64,000 nucleotides of DNA from Kribbella sp. ALI-6-A (GTDB lineage Bacteria; Actinomycetota; Actinomycetes; Propionibacteriales; Kribbellaceae): positions 806,001 to 870,000 of the forward strand of contig NZ_MTQN01000009.1 in NCBI RefSeq assembly GCF_001984195.1. The letters are read 5' to 3'. Numbering within the stretch: the stretch's first letter is position 1; every line of letters starts with the position of its first letter. The notes under the pieces are model-generated. The model made no database searches. It saw nothing but the letters and a program-made list of their open reading frames with translations, and was not told the DNA's origin. A program made the position numbers and the translations under genes. Shown here piece by piece: positions 1 through 8,926 of this stretch.

Positions 1-587
1 TTGGCGGCCAGGGCGATCTCGTCCACCCGGACCGGCGTACCGAAGCCGGCCTCGCGAGGATGCACCGCAACGCGGCCGTTGGTGCCGACCTCGTTGCGCC
101 AGTCGCCGGACACGGGAGAGCGCTCCCCGGTGTTCTCCGTGGTTTCCGGATCGGGGTGTGTGCCCGACTGGTCGGGCGAGGCTGATTCGGCCGGCTGCAG
201 GTGTGGCTCAACGCTCGCGCGGGGTTCCTGCGGATCGGGGTGTGGATCGTCCTGCGGCTCCGGGTCGCTTGGTGGCGCCTTGCGCTTCGGCCTCTTGGCA
301 GGAGCACCTTCGGATGCGTCACTGCCACGGCTGGTGGCCGAAGCCTCCAGCGGTGCGTCGGGATCGTTGCCGACGACGCCGATCGGTCGGCTGGGGCCGT
401 CTGGTTGGGGTGCTGCCTGCGAAGCGTTCATACCTGCCTGTGGATCGATTCCGAGCCGGCCGTCCTGGATCGGCGGCAGCGACCGTGCGCCCCAGCCGAA
501 CTCCTCCCGGCCACCGGCGTCCGCCGTACTGTTCAACCACCGCGACCTCTCACTGTCGCCGCGGTTCGCCCGCTTGGCTCTCGCCAT
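1..587 (-). CDS. Unrecognised protein with long disordered N-terminus (C-terminus beyond left edge)
   Basis: The minus-strand frame is open from an ATG at 587 to the window edge; 195 codons are visible. The start is set by a purine-rich AGGGGGCG four bases before the ATG. Residues 1-20 are basic. Roughly residues 50-155 are rich in Pro, Asp, Glu, Ser and Gln, with runs such as DPEPQDDPHPDPQEP, and are probably disordered. An ordered-looking segment begins near residue 160 (GDWRNEVGTNGRVAVHP) and continues out of the window. There is no signal peptide and no membrane segment in the visible part. I do not recognise the family. A gene is supported by the open frame, its ribosome site and its sensible composition; the function is unknown. 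Confidence 0.7.
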   Translation of the reverse strand, partial: MARAKRANRGDSERSRWLNSTADAGGREEFGWGARSLPPIQDGRLGIDPQAGMNASQAAPQPDGPSRPIGVVGNDPDAPLEASATSRGSDASEGAPAKRPKRKAPPSDPEPQDDPHPDPQEPRASVEPHLQPAESASPDQSGTHPDPETTENTGERSPVSGDWRNEVGTNGRVAVHPREAGFGTPVRVDEIALAA

Positions 588-893
588 TCGTCGCCCCCTG
601 ATGACGTGTCTCCCCGGTGGCCGATGGTGCCATGTCCGCAGGGGGTGCGACCAGAGCGAATCACCGAGCGTCACACAGGGCTGAACAAGCCTTGCGCACA
701 GCAACGACCCCAGTCGGTGAACCTCGCCCGGACCGGCCCGGGCGACACCTCACCTCGTCCACTTCCTACGTTCCCCTGCGGGCCGGATCGCAATCACACC
801 AAGGGAATTTCCCAACGCGCGCTTAACACTTCCCGTCGCGACGTGTCGGTAACCACACGCAGCGGTACGACCGCTCCGGGTGGTGGCCACTCG
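588..893. other. Divergent intergenic region
   Basis: About 300 bases separate the left-edge gene from the marR promoter. I see no credible reading frame, RNA gene or strong hairpin here. It presumably holds the promoter of the minus-strand gene, but no convincing -10/-35 pair could be picked out. Confidence 0.5.
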
Positions 894-923
894 TTGCGTT
901 GAGTTACATCGAAATTTGATATG
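894..923 (+). promoter_or_regulatory. marR promoter with probable MarR operator
   Basis: A -35-like TTGCGT (894-899) and a -10-like GATATG (918-923) are 18 bases apart. They would start the transcript almost at the GTG of marR (932), giving a leaderless message. The -10 lies inside an AT-rich near-palindrome, ATCGAAATTTGAT (908-920), centred on AAATTT. This stands out against the GC-rich surroundings and has the size and position of an autoregulatory MarR site. Confidence 0.55.
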
Positions 924-931
924 GTTTTCCG

Positions 932-1381
932 GTGCCGGAGCAGATGCCCGATCTCGACGACCTGACCACCGCGATCGAGGACTTCACCACGATCTTCATC
1001 CGGCTGCCGGCGGTTCGCCGGTTCAACTTCTCCACGCTCGGCGTGCTGCACACGCTCGGCCGGCGAGGCCCGCTGCGGCTGACCGATCTGACCGCGACCG
1101 AGCAGTTGAAGCAGCCGGCGTTGACCAGCCTCGTCGCGAAGCTCGAACGCGACGGCCTGGTCACCCGCTCGCCCGATCCGACCGATGGCCGCGCGGTTCT
1201 GCTGTCGCTCACCGCCGAAGGCGAGGAGATCGTGCGGTCCCGCCGGATCAGCCGGGTCGAGCGACTGGCCGAGCTGGTCGATCAGCTGAGCGACGAAGAA
1301 CGCGCTCTCCTGGCCGACTCCGTGCACGTGCTGAAACGCCTGACCGAGATTGCCGACGACGACCCCGTGAGGACTCGATGA
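932..1381 (+). CDS. MarR-family transcriptional regulator
   Basis: A 149-residue winged-helix regulator of the MarR family. Helical dimerisation segments flank a wHTH at about residues 50-110. The recognition region (QPALTSLVAKLERDGLV) and the wing (RSPDPTDGRAVLLSLT) carry the conserved D-x-R of the family. The start is taken as GTG 932 because the promoter spacing predicts a leaderless message; ATG 944 is the alternative. The stop overlaps the next start as ATGA, so the regulator and the epoxide hydrolase are translationally coupled. This suggests it controls that enzyme in response to a small aromatic or epoxide-like ligand. Ligand and target are inference; the family is clear. Confidence 0.9.
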   Translation: MPEQMPDLDDLTTAIEDFTTIFIRLPAVRRFNFSTLGVLHTLGRRGPLRLTDLTATEQLKQPALTSLVAKLERDGLVTRSPDPTDGRAVLLSLTAEGEEIVRSRRISRVERLAELVDQLSDEERALLADSVHVLKRLTEIADDDPVRTR

Positions 1382-2604
1382 CGACCAGTTCCTTCCCGCT
1401 CCAGCCGACGCCGATCCACGTCGCCGACGAGGTGCTCGACGATCTCCGGCAGCGCCTGCTCGCCACCAAGTGGCCGCTCGACAAGGACAACGAGGACGGC
1501 CGGTACGGCGTACGGCGTACCGATCTCAAACGGCTGGTCGCGTACTGGGCCGACGGGTACGACTGGAGAGCGGCGGAGAGCGCGATCAACGCCTACGAGC
1601 ACTACCGGGTCGAGGTGGACGGCGTACCGGTGCACTTCCTGCGCAAGCCGGGAGTCGGTCCGCGCCCAGTGCCGCTGGTCCTCAGTCACGGCTGGCCGTG
1701 GACGTTCTGGCACTGGTCGAAGGTGATCGACCGCCTCGCCGACCCCGCGGCGTACGGAGGTGATCCGGCGGACGCGTTCGACGTGATCGTGCCGTCGTTG
1801 CCGGGCTTCGGGTTCTCGTCCCCGCTCGAACGGCCGGACATGAACTTCTGGAAGATCGCCGACGTGTGGCACTCGCTGATGACCGACGTACTCGGCTACT
1901 CACGGTACGCCGCCGCGGGGTGTGACGTGGGCGCGCTGGTGACAGGGCAGCTCGGGCACAAGTACGCCGACGAGCTGTACGGGATCCACATCGGGTCGGC
2001 GCTGAAGCTCTCGTTCTTCGAGGGCGAACGCGCTTGGGACATCACCGGCGGACGGCCGATCCCGGACGGACTGCCTGCGGAGGACAGGGCCCGGCTGCTC
2101 GAGGTGGAGAAGCGCTTCGCCGTGCATCTGTCCGCGCACATGCTCGCGCCGACGACCCTGGCCTTCGGTTTGTCCGACTCCCCCGCCGGCCTGCTGGCGT
2201 GGCTGCTCGAACGCTGGACGAAGTGGTCGGACAACGGCGGAAACGTGGAGAGCGTGTTCTCGGCCGACGACCTGATCACCCACGCGATGATCTACTGGGC
2301 CGGCAACTCGATCGAGACCTCGATCCGCACCTACGCCAACAACAACCGCTACCCGTGGACACCGTCCCACGACCGCAAGCCGGTCGTCGAGGCGCCGACC
2401 GGGATCACCTTCGTCAGTTACGAGAACCCGCCGGGGGTGCACAGTGCCGAGGAGCGGATCCAGAACTTTCTCGGCAGCGACCGGGCGGAGTGGTACAACC
2501 ACGTGAACATCACCTGCCACGATCGCGGCGGGCACTTCATTCCGTGGGAGATTCCCGAGGAGTGGACGGAGGATCTGCGGCGGACTTTCCGCGGGCGCCG
2601 GTGA
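1378..2604 (+). CDS. Epoxide hydrolase family protein (alpha/beta hydrolase)
   Basis: 408 residues. An N-terminal epoxide-hydrolase (EHN) segment covers about 1-110, followed by an alpha/beta-hydrolase core. Visible motifs are the oxyanion HGWP (about 104-107), the nucleophile Asp183 in GCDVG, and the catalytic His in DRGGHF near residue 380. The family opens epoxides to diols through an alkyl-enzyme ester on the Asp. The usual G-G/S-D-W/I-G nucleophile elbow reads GCDVG here, an acceptable variant. There is no signal peptide, so it should be cytosolic. Its ATG overlaps the marR stop, making a two-gene unit. The substrate cannot be read from the sequence. Confidence 0.9.
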   Translation: MTTSSFPLQPTPIHVADEVLDDLRQRLLATKWPLDKDNEDGRYGVRRTDLKRLVAYWADGYDWRAAESAINAYEHYRVEVDGVPVHFLRKPGVGPRPVPLVLSHGWPWTFWHWSKVIDRLADPAAYGGDPADAFDVIVPSLPGFGFSSPLERPDMNFWKIADVWHSLMTDVLGYSRYAAAGCDVGALVTGQLGHKYADELYGIHIGSALKLSFFEGERAWDITGGRPIPDGLPAEDRARLLEVEKRFAVHLSAHMLAPTTLAFGLSDSPAGLLAWLLERWTKWSDNGGNVESVFSADDLITHAMIYWAGNSIETSIRTYANNNRYPWTPSHDRKPVVEAPTGITFVSYENPPGVHSAEERIQNFLGSDRAEWYNHVNITCHDRGGHFIPWEIPEEWTEDLRRTFRGRR

Positions 2605-2681
2605 ACCTCAATTCGTTGCCTGTCGCCCCTATCGGCGCGGCGGGCGGGCACCGAGGGTCCGATCTGCGGCTCCCGGTTGGT

Positions 2682-3497
2682 TCAGTCGGTCGGGGTGAGC
2701 TGCTTGCGGAGGAACTCGACGGTGCGGGTCCGGGCGGCCAGCGCCGGGTGGCCCGGGGTCTCGCGAACTTCGGCGGTCAGGACCTGGTGCGCGTTGGCGG
2801 AGAAGCCGCCGACGTTGCCAGGTCCAGAGTCCAGCTCGAACACCTCGAACGCGTCGCCGAGCCGCTCCCGCAGGGTGGCGAAACGCTCGTCCGGGACCGC
2901 GCGGTCCTTGGTGAAACGGAGCCCGAGAACGCAGAGGCCGTCCGTGCAAGAGCGCTCCACGACGGTCTCCAGTTCCTGCTCCGAGACGCCGGGATCGCGT
3001 CGCCTCGCCCGGCCCAGCGGGAACGGTGTCGCCGGCTGACTCATCACCGGGGCCCGGACCGCGTCGTCCACCGCCGTCGCCAGCGCGAACCCGCCGGTGA
3101 AGCACATCCCGATCACGCCGACCCCGCGTCCCGGCGTACGGGCCGCCAGCTCCGCGGCGACGGCCCGCAGGAACCGCGTGATCGGCCGCTCGGCGTTCAC
3201 CGCGAACGCGCGGAACTCCTTGGATACGCACAGCCGCGCGAACACGCTCACGCCGTACGCCACCGTCGCCTCGCGCCCCGGAGTCCCGAACGGCGACGGC
3301 ACGACCACCGTAAATCCCTCCGCCACCAGATGATCGGCGAGACCGAGTACCTCCGGCGAGATGCCGGGGATCTCCGGGATCAGTACGACGCCCGGTCCCG
3401 AGCCCTTCTCATAGCAGTCATAGGTCAGCCCACCGCCCGTGAACGGCGCCTTCCGCCAGCCGGACAGATCGGACCTCGGTGCGGAATCAGCAGTCAT
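2682..3497 (-). CDS. Dienelactone hydrolase family protein
   Basis: 271 residues with the dienelactone-hydrolase type of alpha/beta-hydrolase fold. The nucleophile elbow GMCFTGG gives Cys132. The later acid (in the LDSGPGN region) and a His in SANAHQVLTAE would complete a Cys-Asp-His triad. The early PEIPGISPEV segment matches the family's E-x-x-G loop. The family hydrolyses dienelactones and related esters in aromatic-ring degradation. The gene stands alone and is convergent with the epoxide hydrolase. Its start at 3497 lies close to the subtilase promoter region, so the two are divergently transcribed. The actual ester substrate is not inferable. Confidence 0.85.
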   Translation of the reverse strand: MTADSAPRSDLSGWRKAPFTGGGLTYDCYEKGSGPGVVLIPEIPGISPEVLGLADHLVAEGFTVVVPSPFGTPGREATVAYGVSVFARLCVSKEFRAFAVNAERPITRFLRAVAAELAARTPGRGVGVIGMCFTGGFALATAVDDAVRAPVMSQPATPFPLGRARRRDPGVSEQELETVVERSCTDGLCVLGLRFTKDRAVPDERFATLRERLGDAFEVFELDSGPGNVGGFSANAHQVLTAEVRETPGHPALAARTRTVEFLRKQLTPTD

Positions 3498-3661
3498 CGT
3501 CGAGCACTCCTCAGCAGCTGAAAGGGCTCAGGGTGGCCACGGTGGCACGCCCTCAAACCAATCTTGCAGCTTTTGACATCGGCATCGACCCGAAACTGTT
3601 TCCCCGCTCTGACATACTCCGCCCCAGAATGTCACTCTCAAGACCCTTGGGGGGGTCCCCT

Positions 3662-6514
3662 GTGTTGCCCATCCGCCCGTCCCACCTCCTGAAACTGGGC
3701 CTTCCGGCCGCGCTCGTCGCGACCACGCTGGTCACCGTCACCGGTTCGTCGGTGTCGGCAGCCCCACCGAAGCCCTTCTACGACGCCTTTGCGGTGCCGG
3801 ACCGTCAGGTCGCGGCCGCCACCGAGGCCTACGATCCGCACTCGGTCCTGGTGAAGTTCTCGTCGCGGGCGAGTGCGGCCGCCCGCGCGTCGGTCCTTGC
3901 CAAGCACAACAGTCGCCAGGCCGCCGTGCTGGTGACCGACGACTACGCCACCGTGACCAGCAACACGGCCGCTCCGGAGCTGCTGAAGAAGCTCAAGGCC
4001 GAGCCGAACGTCGAGCTCGCCTCGCTCAACTACGTGCGGACCAGCGCGGCCACGCCGAACGACGAGTTCTACGGTTCCGACCAGGGCTACCTGTCGACGA
4101 TCCGGATGCCGCAGGCCTGGGACCGCCAAAAGACCGCCGGCAGCCAGACGATCGCCGTACTGGACACCGGCGTCGACGGTGGGCACCCGGAGCTGGCCGG
4201 CCGGGTCTACACCGGCTACAACGCGATCAATCCCAAGGCGTCGGCCAACGACGACGAGGGTCACGGCACGATGGTGGCGGGCATCATCGCCGCGAACACG
4301 AACAACGGACGCGGGATCGCCGGCGTCGCGTGGAACGCACGGATCCTGCCGGTGAAGGTGCTCAACTCCCAAGGCAGTGGCTCGGACTCGTCCGTCGTGG
4401 CCGGCATCAACTGGGCGGTCTCACACGGCGCCCGGGTGATCAACATGTCCCTCGGCGGCCCGAGCTACAACCCGGTCATGCACGCCGCGGTCAGGAACGC
4501 CGTCGCCAAGGGGGTCGTGGTCGTCGCGTCCTCGGGCAACGAGTACTCCTCCGCGCCGAACTATCCCGCCGCGTTCCCGGAGACCATCTCGGTCGGTGCC
4601 ACCGACACCAACGGCGTCCTGACGTCGTTCAGCTCGTGGGGCGACTCGGTCGACCTGGCTGCTCCGGGCTGGCGCATCATCTCCACCGGTCCGCGCGCGC
4701 TCACCGACCCGGCCTACCTGCCCTACTGGGGTGGCAGCGGGACGTCGTTCTCGGCGCCGATGGTGGCTGCCGTCGCCGCAATGGTGCGCAACAGGTACCC
4801 GAGTTGGACTCCTGCTCAAGTCGAGGCACAGCTGAAGAACACCGCCCGCGACGCCGGTCCGCGCGGCCGCGACCCGTACTACGGCGCCGGCGTTCTCGAC
4901 GCCGCGAACGCGCTCGGCGCCCCCTGGGCACCGGAGTTCTGGGCCGCCGGCCCGGACGGCAACGACGTTCCCGCCCGGGCCACAGCGATGGCCCACGCCT
5001 CGATCACCGGCGCGATCGGCACGGAAGGCGAGGAGGACTGGTACTCCGCGCAGTCGTCGGCCGCCCGCAACGTGGTCGTCACGCTCACCCCGCCGCGCTA
5101 CGACGACGCGAACCGGCCGCAGAACAACGACCCGGTGCTGTCGATCTACAACGCGCAGCTCCAGCTCATCGGCTTCGCCGACGCCGGCGACAAGGTGGCG
5201 GAGAAGGTCACCCTGAGGCTGCCCGCCGGCCGCGCGTACCTCAAGGTGAACAACTTCAACGGGGCGCGGGACAGCCGGCCCTACACCCTGTCGGTCGCGG
5301 CCAGCTCCACTGGCGGATCGTCGGTCGGCCAGCGCTACTGGGTCAACAACACCGCCCCCGCCGACCTGACCGGCAATGTGGCGCAGACCTACTCCCCCTC
5401 GTTCACCTTCGAGCGCGAGCTCGCACCGTCGAGCGTGAACACCACGACCGTGCGACTGCTGCACGGCAAGACCGGCGCGGTCATCCCGAGCACGGTGTCG
5501 TACGACCCGGCCACCAAGCGGGTCACGATCGACCCGACCCCGACGCTGCAGGACAACACGCCGTACCGGGCGGTTGTCGGCGCGGTGAAGGACACCGGCG
5601 GCGCCACGATGCCGGGCTCGTACTTCGTGTTCTTCCGGACCGTCGACGTCGCGCCGGCGCCGATCACCAACTTCACCGTCACCGGCCAGTACGCCGCGGC
5701 TGCGATGAAGTGGACGCTGCCCGGCATCACCGACCTCGACCAGGTCGTCGTACGGCGTAACGCCGGAACGGTCGCGCCGACCGCGCCGGACACCGGCACC
5801 TCGGCGTACATGGGCCCGGCCTCGAGCGCCACGGCGACCGGGCTGGCGAACGCGACGAGCTACGCGTTCCGTGCCTGGGTCAAGGACCGCAGCGGCAAGT
5901 GGAGCACGTCGGTCGCCGCGAACCTGACCGGCACCTACCCGACCATGAAGGCCAACGCGACCGCATTGGACTTCGGCGGCAAGGTGACGCTCAGCGGCAC
6001 CCTCGTCCGGGTCGACACGAAGGCGCCGATGGCCGGCGTACTGGTGTCGCTCTACGGCCGCAACAAGAACAGCTCGACCTGGCGCGAGATCACCCGCGTC
6101 ACGACGAGCGAGACCGGCTCGTACAGCGTGACCTACCAGCCGACGTATTCCACGGTCTTCGCGTGGGGCTACAACGGTTCGCCACAACTGCTCGGCTCCC
6201 GCACCGGCACCTGGACCACGGACATCCGCCCGACCCTGACCGCCAACCTGTCGGCCACGTCGATCAAGCTGGGTTCGGCCACCACGTTCTACGGCTACGT
6301 CCGCCCCCAGCACGCCGGTTCCCCGGTCTACCTCCAGCGTTCCACCGGAACCACCTGGACCACGATCACCAGCACCAAGCTGAACTCGACGGGCAACTAC
6401 GCCTTCTCCATCAAGCCCACCACCCGAGCCAGCTACACCTACCGAGTCGTCTTCCAGTCCGACGGCGACCACGCAACGGGCGTCAGCCCGGCCAGGAGCT
6501 TCACGGTCAGCTGA
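3662..6514 (+). CDS. Secreted subtilisin-like serine protease (S8) with C-terminal beta domains
   Basis: About 950 residues. A signal peptide occupies residues 1-33 (basic start, hydrophobic core, VSAAPP cut region). An I9-type propeptide is likely at about 50-125. The S8 catalytic domain has Asp168 (VLDTGVDGGH), His201 (DEGHGTMVAG), Asn293 (SSGNE) and Ser362 (GSGTSFSAPMVAA). After about residue 430 come a PPC-like beta domain (EEDWYSAQ), an Ig-like domain, a fibronectin-like domain, and two C-terminal Ig-like repeats with LSGTL and FYGYV strands. It is an extracellular degradative enzyme. GTG 3662 was chosen because a G-run lies six bases upstream and it gives a normal signal peptide; in-frame ATG 3629 is possible. 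A strong terminator follows. Confidence 0.9.
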   Translation: MLPIRPSHLLKLGLPAALVATTLVTVTGSSVSAAPPKPFYDAFAVPDRQVAAATEAYDPHSVLVKFSSRASAAARASVLAKHNSRQAAVLVTDDYATVTSNTAAPELLKKLKAEPNVELASLNYVRTSAATPNDEFYGSDQGYLSTIRMPQAWDRQKTAGSQTIAVLDTGVDGGHPELAGRVYTGYNAINPKASANDDEGHGTMVAGIIAANTNNGRGIAGVAWNARILPVKVLNSQGSGSDSSVVAGINWAVSHGARVINMSLGGPSYNPVMHAAVRNAVAKGVVVVASSGNEYSSAPNYPAAFPETISVGATDTNGVLTSFSSWGDSVDLAAPGWRIISTGPRALTDPAYLPYWGGSGTSFSAPMVAAVAAMVRNRYPSWTPAQVEAQLKNTARDAGPRGRDPYYGAGVLDAANALGAPWAPEFWAAGPDGNDVPARATAMAHASITGAIGTEGEEDWYSAQSSAARNVVVTLTPPRYDDANRPQNNDPVLSIYNAQLQLIGFADAGDKVAEKVTLRLPAGRAYLKVNNFNGARDSRPYTLSVAASSTGGSSVGQRYWVNNTAPADLTGNVAQTYSPSFTFERELAPSSVNTTTVRLLHGKTGAVIPSTVSYDPATKRVTIDPTPTLQDNTPYRAVVGAVKDTGGATMPGSYFVFFRTVDVAPAPITNFTVTGQYAAAAMKWTLPGITDLDQVVVRRNAGTVAPTAPDTGTSAYMGPASSATATGLANATSYAFRAWVKDRSGKWSTSVAANLTGTYPTMKANATALDFGGKVTLSGTLVRVDTKAPMAGVLVSLYGRNKNSSTWREITRVTTSETGSYSVTYQPTYSTVFAWGYNGSPQLLGSRTGTWTTDIRPTLTANLSATSIKLGSATTFYGYVRPQHAGSPVYLQRSTGTTWTTITSTKLNSTGNYAFSIKPTTRASYTYRVVFQSDGDHATGVSPARSFTVS

Positions 6515-6533
6515 CCTCGGGTCGCTGACACGA

Positions 6534-6569
6534 CAGCGCGCCTGCCTGGTATTTCGGGCAGGCGCGCTG
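6534..6569. terminator. Strong hairpin terminator between convergent genes
   Basis: A perfect 13-bp stem (CAGCGCGCCTGCC, 6534-6546, with its complement at 6557-6569) encloses a 10-base loop. It is followed on the plus strand by TTTGTTG. It sits 20 bases after the subtilase stop and just before the end of the opposing gene, so it can serve both directions. Confidence 0.85.
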
Positions 6570-6583
6570 TTTGTTGTGCGGGA

Positions 6584-7192
6584 TCAGAACTTGACCTCGT
6601 ACCCCAGCACATCCGACCACTCGCGCGCCCACTTCCGCGCCTGGTCCAAGTCCGTGACCCGGCCTGTCGGCAGGTCGACCGAACCACCGGCGTGAAGCTT
6701 GGCGACTATTTGCTCTTCAAGCCCCTCGTCGCCCAGATCTCGGGCAACGATCAGTGCTTGCACCAGGCGCGCGGGATAGTTCGCCGGTGGCAGCCACGCG
6801 TGAACAGGACCGCGGCGCACGTCTTCGGAGGAGGCGAGCAGCCGACAGAAGTCAACGCGGTCCTTGACGAACTCAGCCGCCGCCTGCCACGGACGAACGA
6901 AGTCGATCAGAACCTCGTCGGCCGATACCGGCCAGGGAAGAGCGCCACGACTGTCGTAGATCGGTACTGGCCTGGCTCCCCGGCCCGCCATCCACGACTC
7001 GAGTCGCACGTCCCCGACATTGAACACCCAGGTGAGCTCACCGCCATGTTTGCTGCCGAGCCACAAGCCATAGCTCAGCTCGCCCGCGGTCCACTCAGCT
7101 CCGCGACGTGGCACCAGCGACGCCTCGACCGGGATCGCACCCGCTTTGATCGCCTGCCTCAGCATGGCGGAAGCATTCACCTTGGTTGCCAT
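6584..7192 (-). CDS. Hypothetical protein
   Basis: 202 residues, soluble, no signal peptide. The N-terminus (VNASAMLRQAIKAGAIPVEAS) looks helical, the middle is rich in Trp and beta-strand pattern (GELTWVFNVGDVRLESW), and the C-terminal third is helical (ARLVQALIVARDLGDEGLEEQIVAKL). I do not recognise the family. It follows the gene at 7235-7807 by 42 bases on the same strand, so the two are probably one transcription unit. Codon use matches the neighbourhood. No function is proposed. Confidence 0.75.
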   Translation of the reverse strand: MATKVNASAMLRQAIKAGAIPVEASLVPRRGAEWTAGELSYGLWLGSKHGGELTWVFNVGDVRLESWMAGRGARPVPIYDSRGALPWPVSADEVLIDFVRPWQAAAEFVKDRVDFCRLLASSEDVRRGPVHAWLPPANYPARLVQALIVARDLGDEGLEEQIVAKLHAGGSVDLPTGRVTDLDQARKWAREWSDVLGYEVKF

Positions 7193-7234
7193 CGATCATC
7201 TCCGCCCAGTCATCCCGGCTTCCGAGCAAACCCA

Positions 7235-7807
7235 TCACCACGTTCGCAGAAATCTGAAGCCGTGTTTGTCGTTGCCTTCTTCGTACGCCATCGCCTGTAT
7301 CGACCGGTCGAACGGCGAACGCTCCAGGAATTTCACCAGTTCAGGCGCCTTCCCCTTCAGCACCTGATCGGCCTGCCGAAATTCGACGGCGGGATCGTTC
7401 CCGATCATCTCCGCGGCTCGGTGGAGCAGCGACAGCCGCGGCAGAATCTCCCGCGGGTCATCGGTGAGGTCGAGCGCCGCCGCGGCCGCCAATAGGCCGG
7501 CTCGCAGTTCCCGCACGTCCTGATGCCGGACCGCAATCGAAGCGGCCCGCTCAGCGAACGAGCCCAGGACCCCGTCAGCGCCGAGTGGCATCAACGCCTT
7601 CAGTTCCTCGAACGACATCTCGCCGACCGCACGCACCAGCAGATCACGAATCTGACCGTCGCGAGCCGACGGGAGGTCCTGTGGGCCGTAAGCGACGTTC
7701 CGATCGGGCCGAAGAATGTCGAAGCGTTTGTCTGGGTTCAGATCACTCACCTCGTCGGGGGAAGCACCGTCATGGCTGTCCCACTTGTATCCGGCGTTGG
7801 TCAGCAT
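7235..7807 (-). CDS. Hypothetical protein
   Basis: 190 residues, soluble and mostly helical after residue 45. The N-terminal 40 residues (YKWDSHDGASPDEVSDLNPDKR and similar) are polar and may be disordered. The rest shows amphipathic helices, for example VRELRAGLLAAAAALDLTDDP followed by a Pro-Arg-Leu segment. I find no catalytic signature. It is the first gene of a two-gene minus-strand unit with the 6584-7192 product. Such paired small unknown genes next to a secreted protease could be anything from immunity proteins to housekeeping leftovers; no function is claimed. Confidence 0.75.
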   Translation of the reverse strand: MLTNAGYKWDSHDGASPDEVSDLNPDKRFDILRPDRNVAYGPQDLPSARDGQIRDLLVRAVGEMSFEELKALMPLGADGVLGSFAERAASIAVRHQDVRELRAGLLAAAAALDLTDDPREILPRLSLLHRAAEMIGNDPAVEFRQADQVLKGKAPELVKFLERSPFDRSIQAMAYEEGNDKHGFRFLRTW

Positions 7808-7933
7808 CTCAACCTCACGGGCCAGGACCGTCTGTCGCTGAGCTCGGGCATCTCCACGGCATCTGATGTGCGAGCGGTGAGCCTACAAGACGCCTTGACT
7901 GTTCGTGATGAGCAATCAACTTTGGGGCCGGCT

Positions 7934-8926
7934 TCAGACGAATGCTCTCAGCCAAGTTGGATTGTTCAGCTGGCTGAGTGCCCACTCGTACTGGGGACCT
8001 CGGAGGGAGTTGAGTTCGGGGCTGCTGGTGGGACCTAGGTGGGCCAGGTCTTGGAGGAAGGTGAGCGGCGTGCGGAGGATGGCGTGTGGGAGGGCTGCTC
8101 GTTCCGCCTCGGTTAGTTGGTTGGTCAGGGCCGCGTCGTAGCTGTCTACGAGCTGGCGGAGGGGTGGCGAGGCGGGAGGGGTGGCGTCGTGTCGGCCCAG
8201 GTGTTCGTTGACGAAGAAGAGGGTCAGGGCGAGGTCGTCGATTCGGGGGCGGTCTCCTAGGAAATCGAAGTCGAGCAGGAGGGTCAGGCGGTCGCCGGAG
8301 AGGTGGACGTTGGTGGCCCAGAAGTCGCCGTGGACCAGTTGCGTTGGTAGGGCTGGGTGTGGGAGGGACGCGGCGAGGTGGGCGGCGGCGTTGACGTAGG
8401 TCGCTTCGGTGGGTGACAAGTTCCAGGTGCGGATCGCGGCGACTGCGCGAGTTATGTCTGTGTGGGGTGGGACGTGGTTTGCGAAGGGTGCGACGGCGGC
8501 CGCTGGAGAGCTCGGCGCATCGACGAGGGCGTCGTGGAGGCGGGCGAGCCAGGGCATGGCTGCGGTGATCGTGGGCCAGGTGGTCATGGGGACGCCGCGG
8601 GGATCGACGAACTGTTCGACCTCGATCAGGTGGTCGGCGGTTTGCAGCATCGTGGCGCCGGTGCGGGTGGGGAGCGTTTGTGGAATCGGCCAGTCGTGGG
8701 CGCGTAGGTGAGTGCGGACAGTTTGTACCGCGGTCAGGCGGTCCGGGGTGACCCAGGGTGGGCAGGCTCGAACGACGAGACGGCCTTGTTGCGTGGAGAT
8801 TTGCAGGTTCAGGTTGAAGTTGCCGCCGAGGTCGCGGGTGACGGTCACGTCGGTGAAGGCGTATGCGTCGCGGACGTCTTCGAGTAGCTGAGCGGTGGGC
8901 TCGGCGCGGTGGGAGGACGGGGTCAT
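7934..8926 (-). CDS. Aminoglycoside-phosphotransferase-fold kinase
   Basis: 330 residues of the APH/choline-kinase fold. The Brenner loop HGDFWATNV gives His199, catalytic Asp201 and Asn206. The metal-binding motif is LDFDFLGDRP (Asp219/Asp221). The N-lobe is short and its glycine loop is weak (LGGNFNLN). The family phosphorylates small hydroxylated molecules, including aminoglycosides, homoserine, fructosamines and choline; substrate identity is not visible. Its ATG overlaps the deaminase stop (ATGA), so it is translated with the upstream amidohydrolase. That pairing argues for a nucleoside-like or amino-alcohol metabolite rather than antibiotic resistance. This last point is inference. Confidence 0.85.
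   Translation of the reverse strand: MTPSSHRAEPTAQLLEDVRDAYAFTDVTVTRDLGGNFNLNLQISTQQGRLVVRACPPWVTPDRLTAVQTVRTHLRAHDWPIPQTLPTRTGATMLQTADHLIEVEQFVDPRGVPMTTWPTITAAMPWLARLHDALVDAPSSPAAAVAPFANHVPPHTDITRAVAAIRTWNLSPTEATYVNAAAHLAASLPHPALPTQLVHGDFWATNVHLSGDRLTLLLDFDFLGDRPRIDDLALTLFFVNEHLGRHDATPPASPPLRQLVDSYDAALTNQLTEAERAALPHAILRTPLTFLQDLAHLGPTSSPELNSLRGPQYEWALSQLNNPTWLRAFV

Noticed and set aside
4421..6472. Long minus-strand reading frame opposite the subtilase
   Set aside because: It is an antisense shadow caused by high third-position GC; the plus strand has signal peptide, catalytic triad and domain structure.
7934..8926. Aminoglycoside resistance gene
   Set aside because: The fold is right, but translational coupling to a deaminase points to metabolism, and substrate residues are not diagnostic.
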